From Irpex lacteus (lineage: Eukaryota; Basidiomycota; Agaricomycetes; Polyporales; Irpicaceae), in the NCBI GenBank assembly GCA_001986395.2, contig MQVO02000009.1, positions 248,001 through 312,000 on the forward strand: a DNA stretch of 64,000 bases, in the 5' to 3' direction. A program made the translations under genes and the position numbers. Of the stretch, positions 33,640 through 44,708 are shown in pieces (the first letter of the stretch is position 1; each line of letters opens with the position of its first letter). The notes under the pieces are model-generated. The model did no database searches. It saw only the letters and a list, made by a program, of their open reading frames with translations, and had not been told where the DNA came from.

Positions 33640-36600
33640 TTACAGACCGTGTTTCTGTTTGTACTCGAAGAGGAGGTCAGGCGCGTTCTTGAGATCCAAC
33701 TCAGTTTGCCATGTGTCGTAAAGCGGTGAGTATCCCTCCCATCGCAGGAGGTACATCATCTTACGCTTCTTCTTGTCGTAGCGATGTCCAACTATTGCCT
33801 CGAGCGTGTATTCCTCGGTGGCTGTCTTCCACGCTCTCTCCGCGGTCTTTTGGGGTCTGTCTCCGTATTCTTTTGGCGAGAATTCATACTTCTTCAAGTG
33901 CTGAATGTTGAATACGGGGCTCCCCGGGTAAGTGTCGTCGAGGCGTAAACGATAAGTGTTCTCGTTTATTCTTTGGGTTACCTCGAAGGGTCCAATCCAT
34001 CTCTGAACCAGCTTCTTTCCTTCCCCTTTGCTCTCGACCCACTCGAGCGAGTGCGGATTCACCAGTACCCAGTCACCCTTGCTGAACTCGGCGTGACGTC
34101 TTCCCTTATTGTAGGCCTTCGCTTGCTTCACCTGGGACTTGGCTATCGCCCTCCTTGCGCTTTCTCGGTGCATCGCCAATCCTTCCAAGAATCCTTTCAC
34201 CTCTCGACGGACTTCGACCGTGCCCTTTGCGTCGCTCGCTATGACATCTAGGGCCGACTTGGGCTCGAACCCATATAGGAGAAAGTACGGGGAACTCCCT
34301 GTCGACGCGTGTATGCGAGAATTGTAAGCGTGTTCCAACAGGTGCAACCAATTAACCCAGTCCGAGCGATCTTCGTTAACGTAGGCTCGTAGCATTACCT
34401 CCAGCTGACGGTTGACGATCTCCGTCTGTCCGTCATGTTGAGGGTGATGCGACGATGACAGGAGCATTTCTACTTGTAAGAGGCGAGCTGCTTCTTTCCA
34501 GAAGTCAGACGTCCAGCGGGGGTCCCGGTCGCTCACGATGTTCATAGGCAAGCCAAAGCGACAGGCTATGTGTTTCACGAAGAGTGCTGCAAACCCCTTA
34601 GCGTTCAGCCCCGTCGTAGTAGGCACAAATTGAGCGTGCTTGGTGAATCGGTCGACTACGACGAATATGGCGTTGAATCCATCCGACCAGGGCAGATTAA
34701 CGATTAGATCCATGGAGATTGACTCGTAGGGGTTCTTCGGTATTGGATTAGGTGAGAGTCGTCCGTATCGAGTAAAGTTGGCCGGCTTTGTCTTCTGACA
34801 TACGTCGCACGTCTGGCAGTACTTTAACACGTCGACTTTCATCCTGGGCCAATAAAACTTTAAGCTGATTGTTTCCCACAGCTTCTCGGGTCCCGCATGC
34901 GCTGTGGTGAAGGGTGAATTGTGCGCTTCGGCTAGGATTGCGGCCCTCAGCTTCTCCGGAACGCATAAACGTGCATGGAAGTCAGCGTCCCTAAAGAACA
35001 GCAGGCCTCGCTCGTCCTTAAAGTACCTGTCTGCGGCGTTCCACGAATTCGGGTTTGTCTCTCCATTCCCGTAATGGCTTCGAAAAGAGACGTCTGTCTG
35101 ATAACCCGCTATGAATTTGTCTAGCATCTCCGAGTTCATTTCCACTGACACGGTGGGGGGATTATGTGTCTCCTCCCACAACTTCTGGGCTTGGTACGGG
35201 CCTTCCAAGTCTTCATCCTCCGACTGCGTTTGGGAGGATGGCTTGTCCGTCCCCGTGTCGTCTGGCGGGTCGATGGTCGTTGATGGAGCTGAGTTCTCCG
35301 GCTCCGTCGAGCCTGACGGCACTCCTTCCTCATCGGCCTTTGCCCCCCCGTCTCTGTTCGGAGTCATTCCTCCCTGTTCGTTCTCGTCTCGTGCTTGTTT
35401 GCGGGTTCTGACGCGATTACTCTCGGCTAGTCCTTCCACGACGTCCTCGATGTGCACTAGTAAGGCTGCTCTCGCAGCTCTTGCCCTTCGGTGCTCTTCT
35501 TCTGCTGCCGCTGCAGCTTCCTCGTTCGTTTGCAAGCTGCCGGTATTATCAGCTGCCGGGGATATGTGAGGCGGTGGGGCTCGTGGTAATCGTGATAGGG
35601 GGTCTACGTTCGAGTGAGTCCTTCCGGGTCGATGAATGATCTCCAGGCCAGGTGCATATGCTGAATATACTGCCCCCCACGCAGCTAACCTCCTGTTCGA
35701 GTTCTCATACGTTCTCGCCCATTGCAATGCCGCGTGGTCTGTTACTAACAGTATCTTTTCGCCTTCTATGTAGGGTTGAAACCGCACCAGTCCCTCTTTA
35801 GCGGCTAGTGCCTCTCGTTCGGTAGTAGAGTATCGAGTCTCAGCACTCTTGAAAGTCCTCGACCAGTAAGCGATTACTCGCTCTACGTCGACTTCGGTGC
35901 TGTCAAGGTCCTTTCCCCAGTCTCTGGGTTCCGGTACGTCGTCGATTTTCGCCGATAGTTTCGTCACTAACTTTGGCACGTTCGCTCCCGACTCACGCAA
36001 TCGTTTCAACTTTTCGTAGGTCTTAGTCCCTTTAAGGTCTCCGACTTGGATTGGCTGCACCTGCTGTAAGCAGCACCCCAGAGCTTCGTCTGAAGCGTCG
36101 GTGTACAGCCGGTACGGCCTCCCTTCTATTGGATGCCCTAGCACCGGAGCGTTTTGCAACGCTTCCTTCGCTTTAAGAAACGCGTGTTCCTGCTCCGGAC
36201 CCCAATTCCACTTCGCTCCCTTTCGGAGTAGCTGGAACAGAGGAGCCGCTATGCTCGAGTAATACGGTATGAACGCCGAAAAATATACTACCATTCCCAG
36301 GAACGTTTGCAGCTCAGAGAGCTTCGTTGGTCGCTTGAGTTCCAGGATGGCCTTCACTTTCTCGTGGTGAGTCGATAGTCCAAGTCGCGATACTTTGTGA
36401 CCAAGTAACAATATCGAGTCGTAGAACAAGTGGCATTTCTGCGGCGACAACGTGAGTCCTGACTCCTCGATGGCCTTCAGTACTTGGTCCAGGTGCTCGA
36501 TGTGATCCTCGTAGGTTCTCGAGTACACTACTATATCGTCGATATAGACTAGAGAAAAGAGCCATAGGTATGGGGCGAGGATATTTTGCATTATCCGTTG

Positions 36601-39600
36601 AAAGATCGAGGGGCCATTCCTAAGGCCGAACGGCATCCTTCGGAATTGAAATAGTCCTCGGTGAGTTCTAAACGCCGTTTTCTCTCGATCCTCTTCAGCC
36701 AACTCGATCTGGGTGAAGCCTGACAGCGCGTCGAGGGTCGACAGCACCTGTGCTCCTGAAAGGGCACTCATGATCTCCGACTGTCTCGGTAGAGGGAACT
36801 CGTCGGGAATGGTGAGTGCATTCAGTTTGCGGTAATCTACGCAGAATCGAGCCTTGCCGTTACGATACACAATCACCACCGGTGCGCTCCAGGGGCTTTT
36901 CGACGCTTCTATAACCCCTTGCTTGAACCACTGATCTATCTGTTCGTCCATGACCTGGCGTTTAGCCGGGGAGGACCCGTACATCGGCACAGCTACAGGC
37001 TCGACACCTTCCTTCGTCCTCACGTAGCACTTCGTTTCGAGGTGTCCTAGCCTGCCGTCGAATCCAAACGCTTTCACTCGCCGTTCAAGCATCTGCCACG
37101 CTTTCTCCTTCAATTCAGCGGGTAAGCTTCCCACGTCGATTGTTTCCCGTAGTTTCTCTGAACTGTAGTAGGTGGTGTCCGGCACTTCCGCGGTCTTAGG
37201 GCCCCAGGATTCGTCCTTTTCCTCGCTGCTGCTCGCTTTCTCTGGGCTTCCCATCCTTTCGGTCGTGGAAGCACCGGGCTTAGCGGCTGCAGCTCTCGCC
37301 TCTCGGACTATCGTGGCGACACCATCCTCTCCTACCACGAATATTCGTTGAGAGCGGTCGTAGTTTCCACGCTTCGACTGTCTCTCTTCTTTCTTCGCGT
37401 TTCTCAGATCTTCCAGTCTCTCGCGCATCCTCAGCAGAGCCGCAGTCCTTTCCACCCCGTTCTCCATCGCTACTAGTTCTCTTCGATTCCTAGGAGTGTC
37501 GAGGTATTCCTCAGCCCGGCTCACGCTCGCTATCAGGGCCCCTTTCCTGACAATTCGAGGTTGCGCCGTAAGGTTACTTACAGGCACACGAGAGCTCTGG
37601 GACGAGAGCAGAAGGTTAGGCACAGCGAAGTGAGTTCCTGAGTTGCCCCCCAGGAGCTGCTTGTCCACAAACCACTCCCCGCCTTTCTGCCAATCTCCTC
37701 GTACAGGCACGTTAGCGCAAGAGTGTGGCTTGATCTTCACGTCCTCCGTGGCGATGATCATCGCGGCCTCCCTTCTCTCGGCTTCTCGTAGGGCTCGTCG
37801 CTTTGCCTTGTTACGCCGGTGCAGTTTCGAACGGACGAAGTACGCCTCGGCCCCTGCGCTCTTCCGGACCCTATTCGCGTCGCTCGTCTTTCTTACTCCG
37901 GTGGCCAACACGCAGTCGCTGCTACGACCTACGTGGACTCTTGTGCCGAAGTCTACGCTCCGTTCTACGCTCAATTCATAGTTGAGATGGAAGTCCTCCC
38001 CCAGGAGTACGGGTACCGACATTCCAGGTACGATGTAGGCTTCTGCTACCATCGCTATAGTGTCTCCTGATTCGGTGGTGACGAATACGGGCATATGTAC
38101 GTATCCCTCTAGCTCCGTGCCACTATCCGTTAACTGACACAATTTCAGCTTGGCCCCGCGTCTCAGCGGAGGCTTTTGCTTCATGGCGTGATAGTGCTCT
38201 GCGGACAATAAGGTGATATCAGCACCGGAGTCCAAGCGAAGGTCCGTATCCATTTCCTCCAGGCTTCCTAGCTTCCCTCTCATCGACACTACCGACACGC
38301 CCAACGCTGACCTTCCCCCTATGGTCCTACGCTTAGGGGCCACCCATCGCACCGCTTCCGGTTTCGGCGGGGGTATTGTAGGCATAGGGTGATCTACGGC
38401 CTTAACGTCTGCTCTTCCGACGTAGCTGGCATTACGTTCAACGATAAGACGGTTGCTGTCTAGTTCTCCTGGAGGTGAACCTTCGCTTGTACCATCGTAG
38501 TCGCCGGCTTCAATAAGATTCTTTTTCGCCACCGGCATCTTTGAGGTGAAACTCTCGTCTTCTACCTCTTCGATACTAGCGCGAAGGTGCAGAGCGTCGC
38601 GAGCTTTGGAGGCTTTCGCGTCCGCGTAGCAACTTTCAGCGTAGCCTAGGCGTTCTAACTCACTCGCTGCTAAGTATCCCTTTCCTTTCACACTCGAGTC
38701 GACGTAGAGAGAAAGCCCGGCTTGCTCATTAAGCGCAACGAATGAACGGTTATATACATCGTCAAAGTCTTCGAATTCTTCAGATTCCCCTAACCTCGCA
38801 GCTTTATCCTTGCCCTTATCTCCCCTGCCGAATTTCGATTCCCAAATGTTCCACCAGGGGCATTCCTTATCCCAGTGATAGGAGCTACCGCAGCACTTGC
38901 AGGGAGACGGAGGGGGCCTCAGCGGACTCTTTCGATCGTCTCGCTTGGCAAACGGATACCCCCCCTTAGGAGGAGGCCTCTGCTTTCGAGCGGCGACGGC
39001 GTAGGCCTGGGCTACCACAGGGTCTTCAGCGCTGGATACGAAGTAAGGAGACTCTTCAGACGGAACGTCGACGAGGGTTTCTTCAGCTATGTCGGAAGTC
39101 ACGTCGGCGTACGCTTCTTCGTTCTCCAGGACGCTCGTCGCGTTCGCCCTTCTTTGGAAAGCCCGGTTCCTAGGAACAAACCTCGGCGCGGAGGCAGAAT
39201 TGTCTCTGCGTAGGTACGAACCTAACCCCAACTCCCTGAGGGCTCCTACAAGCGCGTCCTTCGACACTGCCTGCGGTCCTCTCACGGCGTCGATCAGCTG
39301 GCTTTCCAAGTCACTTACACGGGTCTGGAGTTCCATGACGGACGGTACGGATTCGATGACGAGAATGGTCTTCCAGACGGAAGGAGCCCTCTCCATAACG
39401 AGTCGCACCTCCTCGGCGCCGCCTGTGGTTCGTAGAGGGATTAGCATACGAGTGTACAAAATCCTACGCTGAATGAATTCCAACGGGGACTCCCGTTGGT
39501 GTCCTTCTTGTCTGAATCGTTGGGTGGCGTATTCGGAGTTTCGTTCTTCTAACCAACGTTCGCCGAGGAAATACGTTTTCACCGCAGAGAGGAAGTTCAA

Positions 39601-42030
39601 ATGATAACGTTTCATCCAAATCTTCCAGCTCATTGGTAAAGTCTGGTACCAAGACCTGACCGGGGATCCCTCCTTTAGTCGCAACCATAGGTGTTGGCCC
39701 ATTTGGTAGGGAACGTAGCCCCCTACTCCTGCGACCTCTTGTACGTCCGAGATCCACTGAATCGCAGTCGAACGGCGTCCATCCCATTCGGGAATGTCGT
39801 CCGATTTGACCTTCGATTCCATGCGTGACACCATGACGGCGGGCAAGTTGAAGTTGTGGTCCCATCCCCCGACGCTTCCCTGCCATCCCGGTGGTCCAGG
39901 GGGTCCTCCTCCCGGAGGTCCTCCTCCTGGGGGACGGTAACCGCCGGGGCCTCGGCCAGGAGGTCCAGGAGATGGAGGTCGTCTTCTCCCAGGTGGTATG
40001 GGATAGCCGCCTCCAGGAGGGCCAGGATAGCCGCCCCCTGGTGGGCCAGGATAGCCACCACCGGGCGGGCCAGGGTATCCTCCTCCAGGAGGGCCACCTG
40101 GTCCTCCTCTGGGAGGTCCACGACCACTGTAGTCGTCACCACTAGAATGCGAGGGTGAGTGGTAACGGTACGCTGCGCGGCTCACCGACGAAGTGCGCTC
40201 TCTACGCTCGTCTTCACTTCGGCGAGTAGGATCACTCCTATCTCCCGAGTCTCGTCGAGCTTCGTGCCTTCGTCGAGCGTTCCCCGCTTCCCAAGGGTTA
40301 AACCCTCTACCGTAACTTGTCCAACCACCCCCTACGTCACGTTCGGGAGGGTCACCCCTTTCGTTCCTGTCCCTGTAGTCGGTGCGAGCGGCGAGTTGGG
40401 GAACGGGGACCGTCGCGTACTCGCCTGCCTCGATATCCCCTACGCCGCCTCCGAGAATGTCGTGCAGGGGTGGCGGATGAGTGGGGATATTTCCTCCATC
40501 ATTCAGAGTACTTACCCTTCTCAGCAGGGACTCGCCAGGGCCTGTCCGGTGTAGCACGTCGCCCCCTTCGTCTGGGTAAGCTTGCGTGGCTACTGTAGCT
40601 GGAGGAGCTTCGGGAGGGCGCAGAGTCACATAGCTTAGTTCGCTTGGCGACCTGCGACCCTCTTCAGCCTCCTTCTGCCAGTCCGCCATTCTGATCGCGG
40701 TGGACGTCGCTAGCGGGGGTCCCAGTAGCAAAGATCGATCGACTTCTTCCTCCGAGTCCTGCTCTCGCAAGTACTCGGGGGCTTGACCCTGGCTGGCCGT
40801 CGTCCTTGTTTGCGAGTTCGGATAGCGATCGCCGGCTCTGGATAGCCTGCTTGCTCGCTCGGGGGCGCGGAAGGCGTCGTTGTTGATGCTAGTCCGTGTC
40901 CTCGGTAGAGGTTGCCGCTCTCCTCGTTCGTCGTACGAGAAAGGCTCGGGATCCTGTTCTGGGTCCCGAGTGGGGAAAGCTTCTCTGGTGCCGTTAGGGA
41001 TGTAAACGAAGTCAGCGAGACGCGATGCGGGGTCTAGCTTCTCTGCTCCCGGGTACGTGAGCCGATGGTGAGGGACCTGGAGCCTGTACTCCTTGATTCG
41101 CTCGCTGATTTCCGCTCGAGGTGCGAAGTGGGAGTATGTGTCAGGTTCTGTAGATACTGGTGACTGCGGATCCTTGCCCGACGCCTGACTGTAATACTTG
41201 AGAACGTACTCGGTAGCGTTATGTATCCTCTCCCTGAGCACCTCCCATGCTCCCATTAGCTCCTCCAAACGGTCTGCTCCCAACAGTGCGTCAACGAGGT
41301 CGTTAGTTGCGTCCACACGATAAACTCGACGACTACGAGCCCTTTCTGGTATTTCTTCGGCGAGGGCGTACAGGAGGGCTTGGAGCTCCCTTACTACAGC
41401 GGAAGCTTGAGTGTAGAACGTCGAACGCACGCTGAAACGGGAGCGAAAGCCCTCTTGATCGACCCCGTGATCGACGATGTCTTCACGTCGTAGTGGGTCG
41501 TGCTCGATAAGGGTCTTCGCGCGTTGAGCGAGAGACGTGGTTCGGAACTGGGGGCGACGATACGCAGAATATAGGGCTGAAGCTCGATTAGACACCAGCG
41601 CGGGCATCGGGAGACCGACCCTCTCGGGACTGGTGCTCCTTCGCGCTGATTCTTCTCTAGGGCCCCTATTTGAGTTGGAGGCTTGCGAGGGAGTTGGTAA
41701 CCGCGAGGCGGAGACGGTGTCATTCGACCCAGTCGACATCGTTTGCGAAGGGAGTTCAAACGACCTCGACGACGAGTCGAAGACGATGGACGATTCGTAG
41801 AAGCTGCCCGGCACGGAGGCTCGACGAGAATCGTCGGCTCTGGCCAGGCTTTGAGCGGATTGGTCGGGAGGGTCTGGAATTTTGCTGGCAGCTCGTGTTC
41901 GTCGGAGGGTGTCAAACCTTGGCGTAGGGTCCTGCCTGATGCGTTGTCCTTTGGTTAATTCAGTAAGACCTTCGTTATCCACGTCGTTCGACGAGACCGT
42001 GGCGGTGAGAGTTGAACACGAGGCGAACAC
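33640..42030 (-). CDS. gypsy Gag-Pol polyprotein with C-terminal chromodomain
   Basis: This is one uninterrupted 2796-residue ORF. The gag part (about 1-1060) is unusually long: an N-terminal disordered region, an Arg/Asp-rich stretch, a Gly-Pro repeat block (units GGGYPGPP, about residues 630-710), a capsid-like helical region (FLSAVKTYFLGERW) and a CCHC zinc knuckle (CKCCGSSYHWDKEC, near 1046). Protease LDSGADITLL lies near 1263; RT FCVDYRKLN, MPFGLRNGPS and YIDDIVVYS near 1828; RNase H TDASDEALG near 1980; integrase zinc HHCC (HAGPEKLWE, CQTCDVC) near 2390-2410 and catalytic Asp (SMDLIVNL), Asp (VSDRDPRW), Glu (HDGQTEIVN) about 2443-2533. The last 55 residues are a chromodomain (LEAIVGHRYDKKKR, YLLRWEGYSPLYDTW), which would guide integration to marked chromatin. 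Gag and Pol share one frame. Confidence 0.95.
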   Translation of the reverse strand: MFASCSTLTATVSSNDVDNEGLTELTKGQRIRQDPTPRFDTLRRTRAASKIPDPPDQSAQSLARADDSRRASVPGSFYESSIVFDSSSRSFELPSQTMSTGSNDTVSASRLPTPSQASNSNRGPREESARRSTSPERVGLPMPALVSNRASALYSAYRRPQFRTTSLAQRAKTLIEHDPLRREDIVDHGVDQEGFRSRFSVRSTFYTQASAVVRELQALLYALAEEIPERARSRRVYRVDATNDLVDALLGADRLEELMGAWEVLRERIHNATEYVLKYYSQASGKDPQSPVSTEPDTYSHFAPRAEISERIKEYRLQVPHHRLTYPGAEKLDPASRLADFVYIPNGTREAFPTRDPEQDPEPFSYDERGERQPLPRTRTSINNDAFRAPERASRLSRAGDRYPNSQTRTTASQGQAPEYLREQDSEEEVDRSLLLGPPLATSTAIRMADWQKEAEEGRRSPSELSYVTLRPPEAPPATVATQAYPDEGGDVLHRTGPGESLLRRVSTLNDGGNIPTHPPPLHDILGGGVGDIEAGEYATVPVPQLAARTDYRDRNERGDPPERDVGGGWTSYGRGFNPWEAGNARRRHEARRDSGDRSDPTRRSEDERRERTSSVSRAAYRYHSPSHSSGDDYSGRGPPRGGPGGPPGGGYPGPPGGGYPGPPGGGYPGPPGGGYPIPPGRRRPPSPGPPGRGPGGYRPPGGGPPGGGPPGPPGWQGSVGGWDHNFNLPAVMVSRMESKVKSDDIPEWDGRRSTAIQWISDVQEVAGVGGYVPYQMGQHLWLRLKEGSPVRSWYQTLPMSWKIWMKRYHLNFLSAVKTYFLGERWLEERNSEYATQRFRQEGHQRESPLEFIQRRILYTRMLIPLRTTGGAEEVRLVMERAPSVWKTILVIESVPSVMELQTRVSDLESQLIDAVRGPQAVSKDALVGALRELGLGSYLRRDNSASAPRFVPRNRAFQRRANATSVLENEEAYADVTSDIAEETLVDVPSEESPYFVSSAEDPVVAQAYAVAARKQRPPPKGGYPFAKRDDRKSPLRPPPSPCKCCGSSYHWDKECPWWNIWESKFGRGDKGKDKAARLGESEEFEDFDDVYNRSFVALNEQAGLSLYVDSSVKGKGYLAASELERLGYAESCYADAKASKARDALHLRASIEEVEDESFTSKMPVAKKNLIEAGDYDGTSEGSPPGELDSNRLIVERNASYVGRADVKAVDHPMPTIPPPKPEAVRWVAPKRRTIGGRSALGVSVVSMRGKLGSLEEMDTDLRLDSGADITLLSAEHYHAMKQKPPLRRGAKLKLCQLTDSGTELEGYVHMPVFVTTESGDTIAMVAEAYIVPGMSVPVLLGEDFHLNYELSVERSVDFGTRVHVGRSSDCVLATGVRKTSDANRVRKSAGAEAYFVRSKLHRRNKAKRRALREAERREAAMIIATEDVKIKPHSCANVPVRGDWQKGGEWFVDKQLLGGNSGTHFAVPNLLLSSQSSRVPVSNLTAQPRIVRKGALIASVSRAEEYLDTPRNRRELVAMENGVERTAALLRMRERLEDLRNAKKEERQSKRGNYDRSQRIFVVGEDGVATIVREARAAAAKPGASTTERMGSPEKASSSEEKDESWGPKTAEVPDTTYYSSEKLRETIDVGSLPAELKEKAWQMLERRVKAFGFDGRLGHLETKCYVRTKEGVEPVAVPMYGSSPAKRQVMDEQIDQWFKQGVIEASKSPWSAPVVIVYRNGKARFCVDYRKLNALTIPDEFPLPRQSEIMSALSGAQVLSTLDALSGFTQIELAEEDREKTAFRTHRGLFQFRRMPFGLRNGPSIFQRIMQNILAPYLWLFSLVYIDDIVVYSRTYEDHIEHLDQVLKAIEESGLTLSPQKCHLFYDSILLLGHKVSRLGLSTHHEKVKAILELKRPTKLSELQTFLGMVVYFSAFIPYYSSIAAPLFQLLRKGAKWNWGPEQEHAFLKAKEALQNAPVLGHPIEGRPYRLYTDASDEALGCCLQQVQPIQVGDLKGTKTYEKLKRLRESGANVPKLVTKLSAKIDDVPEPRDWGKDLDSTEVDVERVIAYWSRTFKSAETRYSTTEREALAAKEGLVRFQPYIEGEKILLVTDHAALQWARTYENSNRRLAAWGAVYSAYAPGLEIIHRPGRTHSNVDPLSRLPRAPPPHISPAADNTGSLQTNEEAAAAAEEEHRRARAARAALLVHIEDVVEGLAESNRVRTRKQARDENEQGGMTPNRDGGAKADEEGVPSGSTEPENSAPSTTIDPPDDTGTDKPSSQTQSEDEDLEGPYQAQKLWEETHNPPTVSVEMNSEMLDKFIAGYQTDVSFRSHYGNGETNPNSWNAADRYFKDERGLLFFRDADFHARLCVPEKLRAAILAEAHNSPFTTAHAGPEKLWETISLKFYWPRMKVDVLKYCQTCDVCQKTKPANFTRYGRLSPNPIPKNPYESISMDLIVNLPWSDGFNAIFVVVDRFTKHAQFVPTTTGLNAKGFAALFVKHIACRFGLPMNIVSDRDPRWTSDFWKEAARLLQVEMLLSSSHHPQHDGQTEIVNRQLEVMLRAYVNEDRSDWVNWLHLLEHAYNSRIHASTGSSPYFLLYGFEPKSALDVIASDAKGTVEVRREVKGFLEGLAMHRESARRAIAKSQVKQAKAYNKGRRHAEFSKGDWVLVNPHSLEWVESKGEGKKLVQRWIGPFEVTQRINENTYRLRLDDTYPGSPVFNIQHLKKYEFSPKEYGDRPQKTAERAWKTATEEYTLEAIVGHRYDKKKRKMMYLLRWEGYSPLYDTWQTELDLKNAPDLLFEYKQKHGL

Positions 42031-42123
42031 GCGCGGTCCACGTTTTTCAACGTTGGACGTTCGCGTACGGTTTCCGGTGGGTTGTCAGCCAGGAAGTCGT
42101 CGACTTCCCAGTGTGTCCACCTT

Positions 42124-42559
42124 TGTGACCCACGGCGGGCGTCACGATACTGGTGGTCGACGCTGTAGCCTGGCGGACGAGCGAGGGAGCAAAGGTGTCC
42201 CCGTGGACTCTCTGAAAGTCAATTGGTAGGGAGCCTGGGTACTTACCAGGCGACTGTTAATAGGTAGCGGGCGAGCGTGTCTCCTCAGTCTCCTGTATCG
42301 TCTTCCTCAGCCTCTCGGGGCAAGGAAACGATGATGGGAGTAGTAAAAAGGAATGAGATTCAGCACGCCGCGAGGGCGTCGAGTATAATACAACTGTAGA
42401 AGTACATGAGGAGGCCTCGTGCGTTATCAGCTCGAGCGCCAATCTAATCTCACGTCGGACCGAGCCACGCGAGATCTCTCTCGTCGTGACCGCGGTTCGA
42501 CGCGCTTAACAACTGCGAAACGTTAAGTAAAAGAGAAAAAATACAAGTGTCCGGTTACA
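42124..42559 (-). repeat. gypsy 5' LTR
   Basis: It is 436 bp long and a duplicate of the other LTR. The minus-strand sequence just inside it reads AAGGTGGACACACTGGG; a TGGACAC-type primer site three bases in is possible, but I could not match it to a tRNA. Confidence 0.93.
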
Positions 42560-44708
42560 GCTTTGTGGCCATCTCTGCGCGTTCTTCGTCCGTTTTGGGA
42601 CATTGATCAGAGGTAAGGCGCGTCTTGGGTGGAAGGGGAGTGGAGACGGCGTTGCAGGTTTCCATCTGGAACGTTCGGAGGAGGGCACCGATGAAGGAGC
42701 CCTGGGACATAGTGATAGAGCCCCGAGTGAGGTCGCGTGTAACCTTGCAACCGAGCAGGTGTTCAGGTGGTCCGTTGTCGGTGATGTCATAGATCTCGCC
42801 CAAGTCTGAGACGACGCCGTCAGATTCAGTCTTCTCCTTGGTGCCGAGTAGAATATCGTCTACACTGGTGGTAGATAGCGCCTTGCGTCCGTCGCGATTG
42901 CGTAAATGAACGCTCCAGTCTGTCTGCAGTCGATTGAAGCCCAAAGACGAGTACTTCTCGTTGAACTCCAGGTACCAGGCACGACCGGCTTGCTTCAGGC
43001 CGTAGAGACCCTTGCGGAGACGCCAGTAGCCTGATCCGACGATGTCGGGCTTGCGTAGGTAAATCTCTTCCTCAAGAGGCCCATTAAGGAAGGCCGTCTT
43101 AATGTCGATATGGCGGAGGTAGAGACCCTGGATAGCAGCAATGGCGAGGACAGCGCGAATTGAATCCCATTTGGCTACAGGCGCGAACGTGTACGTGAAG
43201 TCCTGGCCTGGTATCTGAGTGAAACCTCTGGCTACGAGGCGAGCCTTGAACCGGACGATATGACCATCGGAGTCGCGTTTGATGTGCAACACCCACTTGG
43301 CGTCGATCGCCTTTCTGTGAGGCGGTAGTTCGTCGACTTCGTCGTATACTCCTTTCGCTTCTAGGGCTTCGAGTTCCTCATGCATGGCACCGACCCAGTG
43401 GCTCCAGTACTGGCTACGTTTAGCCTGGTTCACGGTCTTAGGATCTGTGGCGTCGGGATCGTCGATTAGAAGCATCGCGTATATTTCGGGAATAAGGTCC
43501 GCAATCTCAGATTCGATTGGGGACTCGAGAACAATTTCCGTGTCGGCGACGTTGGCGCGAATTCGAGCGGCCTCGACTGAGTTCAGAGTGATATGGCCTC
43601 CTTTCACGCTGACTCGCAACCCCCCCTCGCTCGAATACTCGGTATTGTCGGCGATGAGATGCTTAGGGAGGGCGCGTTTGCGCGGTGGGAGGGGAATATC
43701 GGTGTTTTCTTCGGGAGGTGAGTCGTGAGGAACCGAAGGAGTGGAATGATCGGCGTTTTGGGGCTGATCTTTGTCCAGGAAACGCTGTGCGACGTCCATC
43801 TGGATGTCGTCCCAAAGAGGAGAAGTCAAGGAAGACTCCGTGGACATGGGAGGCTGGTCATCAAGGAACACAATATCCCTTCTGATGCGGACGGCGTTAG
43901 CGTGAGGGAACCAGATCATGTACCCTTTGGCGTCGGTAGCATACCCCACGAATATACCGTCCTCGCCACGTGGAGCTAATTTTGGCTGGGAGTCGGAAAG
44001 TGTCTTACGTGCGACCACTTTCGAGCCAAAGATCCGCAGGTGAGATAAGTCCGGTACAGCGTCCTTCCAGACGTGGAAGGGGGTTTTGTCCGCTGGTAGT
44101 GCAGACGTGGGGACCCGGTTAAGGATATGGGCAGCTGCTTGCACAGCGAGTGGCCAGAACCAATCGGAAAGACCGGCGTCGAGTAACATGGCGCGGGTCA
44201 TGGAGGTGAGCGTATAGTTGCCTCTTTCGGCAACACCGTTCTGGGGAGACGCGTCAGGCACAATCTTCTCATAGATGATGCCGTGCTTCTCGCAGTAATG
44301 TCGGAAGGCGCCTTCCACCAGTTCGGTAGCGTTGTCGATGCGTAATACACATAGTTTTCGACCGGTTGAACGCTCTACAGCGGTCTGATAGATGATGAAT
44401 TCCTGTAGAGCATCGGAGCGTTCCTTAAGGAACAAGGGAACCCTCCAACGTGAAGCGTCATCGGTAATGTTCATGAAGTACTTCACACCCCCGTAGCCGA
44501 CGGGGAACGGACCGCAGATGTCGACATGGACGCGGTAGAAAAGATCGGATGAACGTAAATCAGACGTCTTCGGGAACGGGAGACGTTTGATATTTGCGCG
44601 CGCGCAGATTTGACATCTGGTGTGGGCGGCAGCACTGGAAGGAATGATCGAAAATCCAGTAGCGGCGCGCGTCAGCCCTTTTACGCCTATGTGGCCCACT
44701 AGGCGGTG
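42560..44708 (-). CDS. copia Pol, integrase and reverse transcriptase part (interrupted)
   Basis: It is entered in the -1 frame from gag and reads through the pre-integrase HHCC (HRLVGH, CQICARANIKRLPF), integrase acids Asp (HVDICGPF), Asp (RIDNATEL) and Glu (QNGVAERGN), the GKGY-like motif FVGYATDAKGYMIW, and reverse transcriptase (KWVLHIKRD, ARLVARGFTQIPGQDF, IDIKTAFLNGPLEEEIYL, with SVDDILLG for the YxDD box). The frame is cut after MATK at 42560, where the gypsy LTR begins; the apparent C-terminus (KL then stop) comes from the inserted LTR. The missing C-terminus continues at 30994-30298. Confidence 0.9.

Larger units (their letters stand above)
30995..42559 (-). mobile_element. Ty3/gypsy chromovirus nested in the copia pol gene
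   Basis: The element is 11,565 bp long with 436-bp LTRs identical by eye (30995-31430 and 42124-42559, TG...CA ends) and a 5-bp target duplication GCTTT (30990-30994 and 42560-42564). It carries one gag-pol ORF of 2796 codons with the gypsy order protease, RT, RNase H, integrase, chromodomain. A second ORF of 656 codons lies between pol and the 3' LTR, all on the minus strand. At 11.6 kb it is roughly twice the length of simple chromoviruses because of a very long gag and the extra ORF. Identical LTRs and open frames indicate a very recent, possibly active, copy. Confidence 0.95.

Noticed and set aside
35111..35569. 152-codon plus-strand ORF, and several others opposite gag-pol
   Set aside because: They are antisense shadows of the 2796-codon ORF, caused by its composition.
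42107..42123. Primer binding site of the gypsy element
   Set aside because: A TGG-containing stretch follows the LTR but I could match it neither to a tRNA 3' end nor to Tf1-type self-priming, so it is not listed as a feature.
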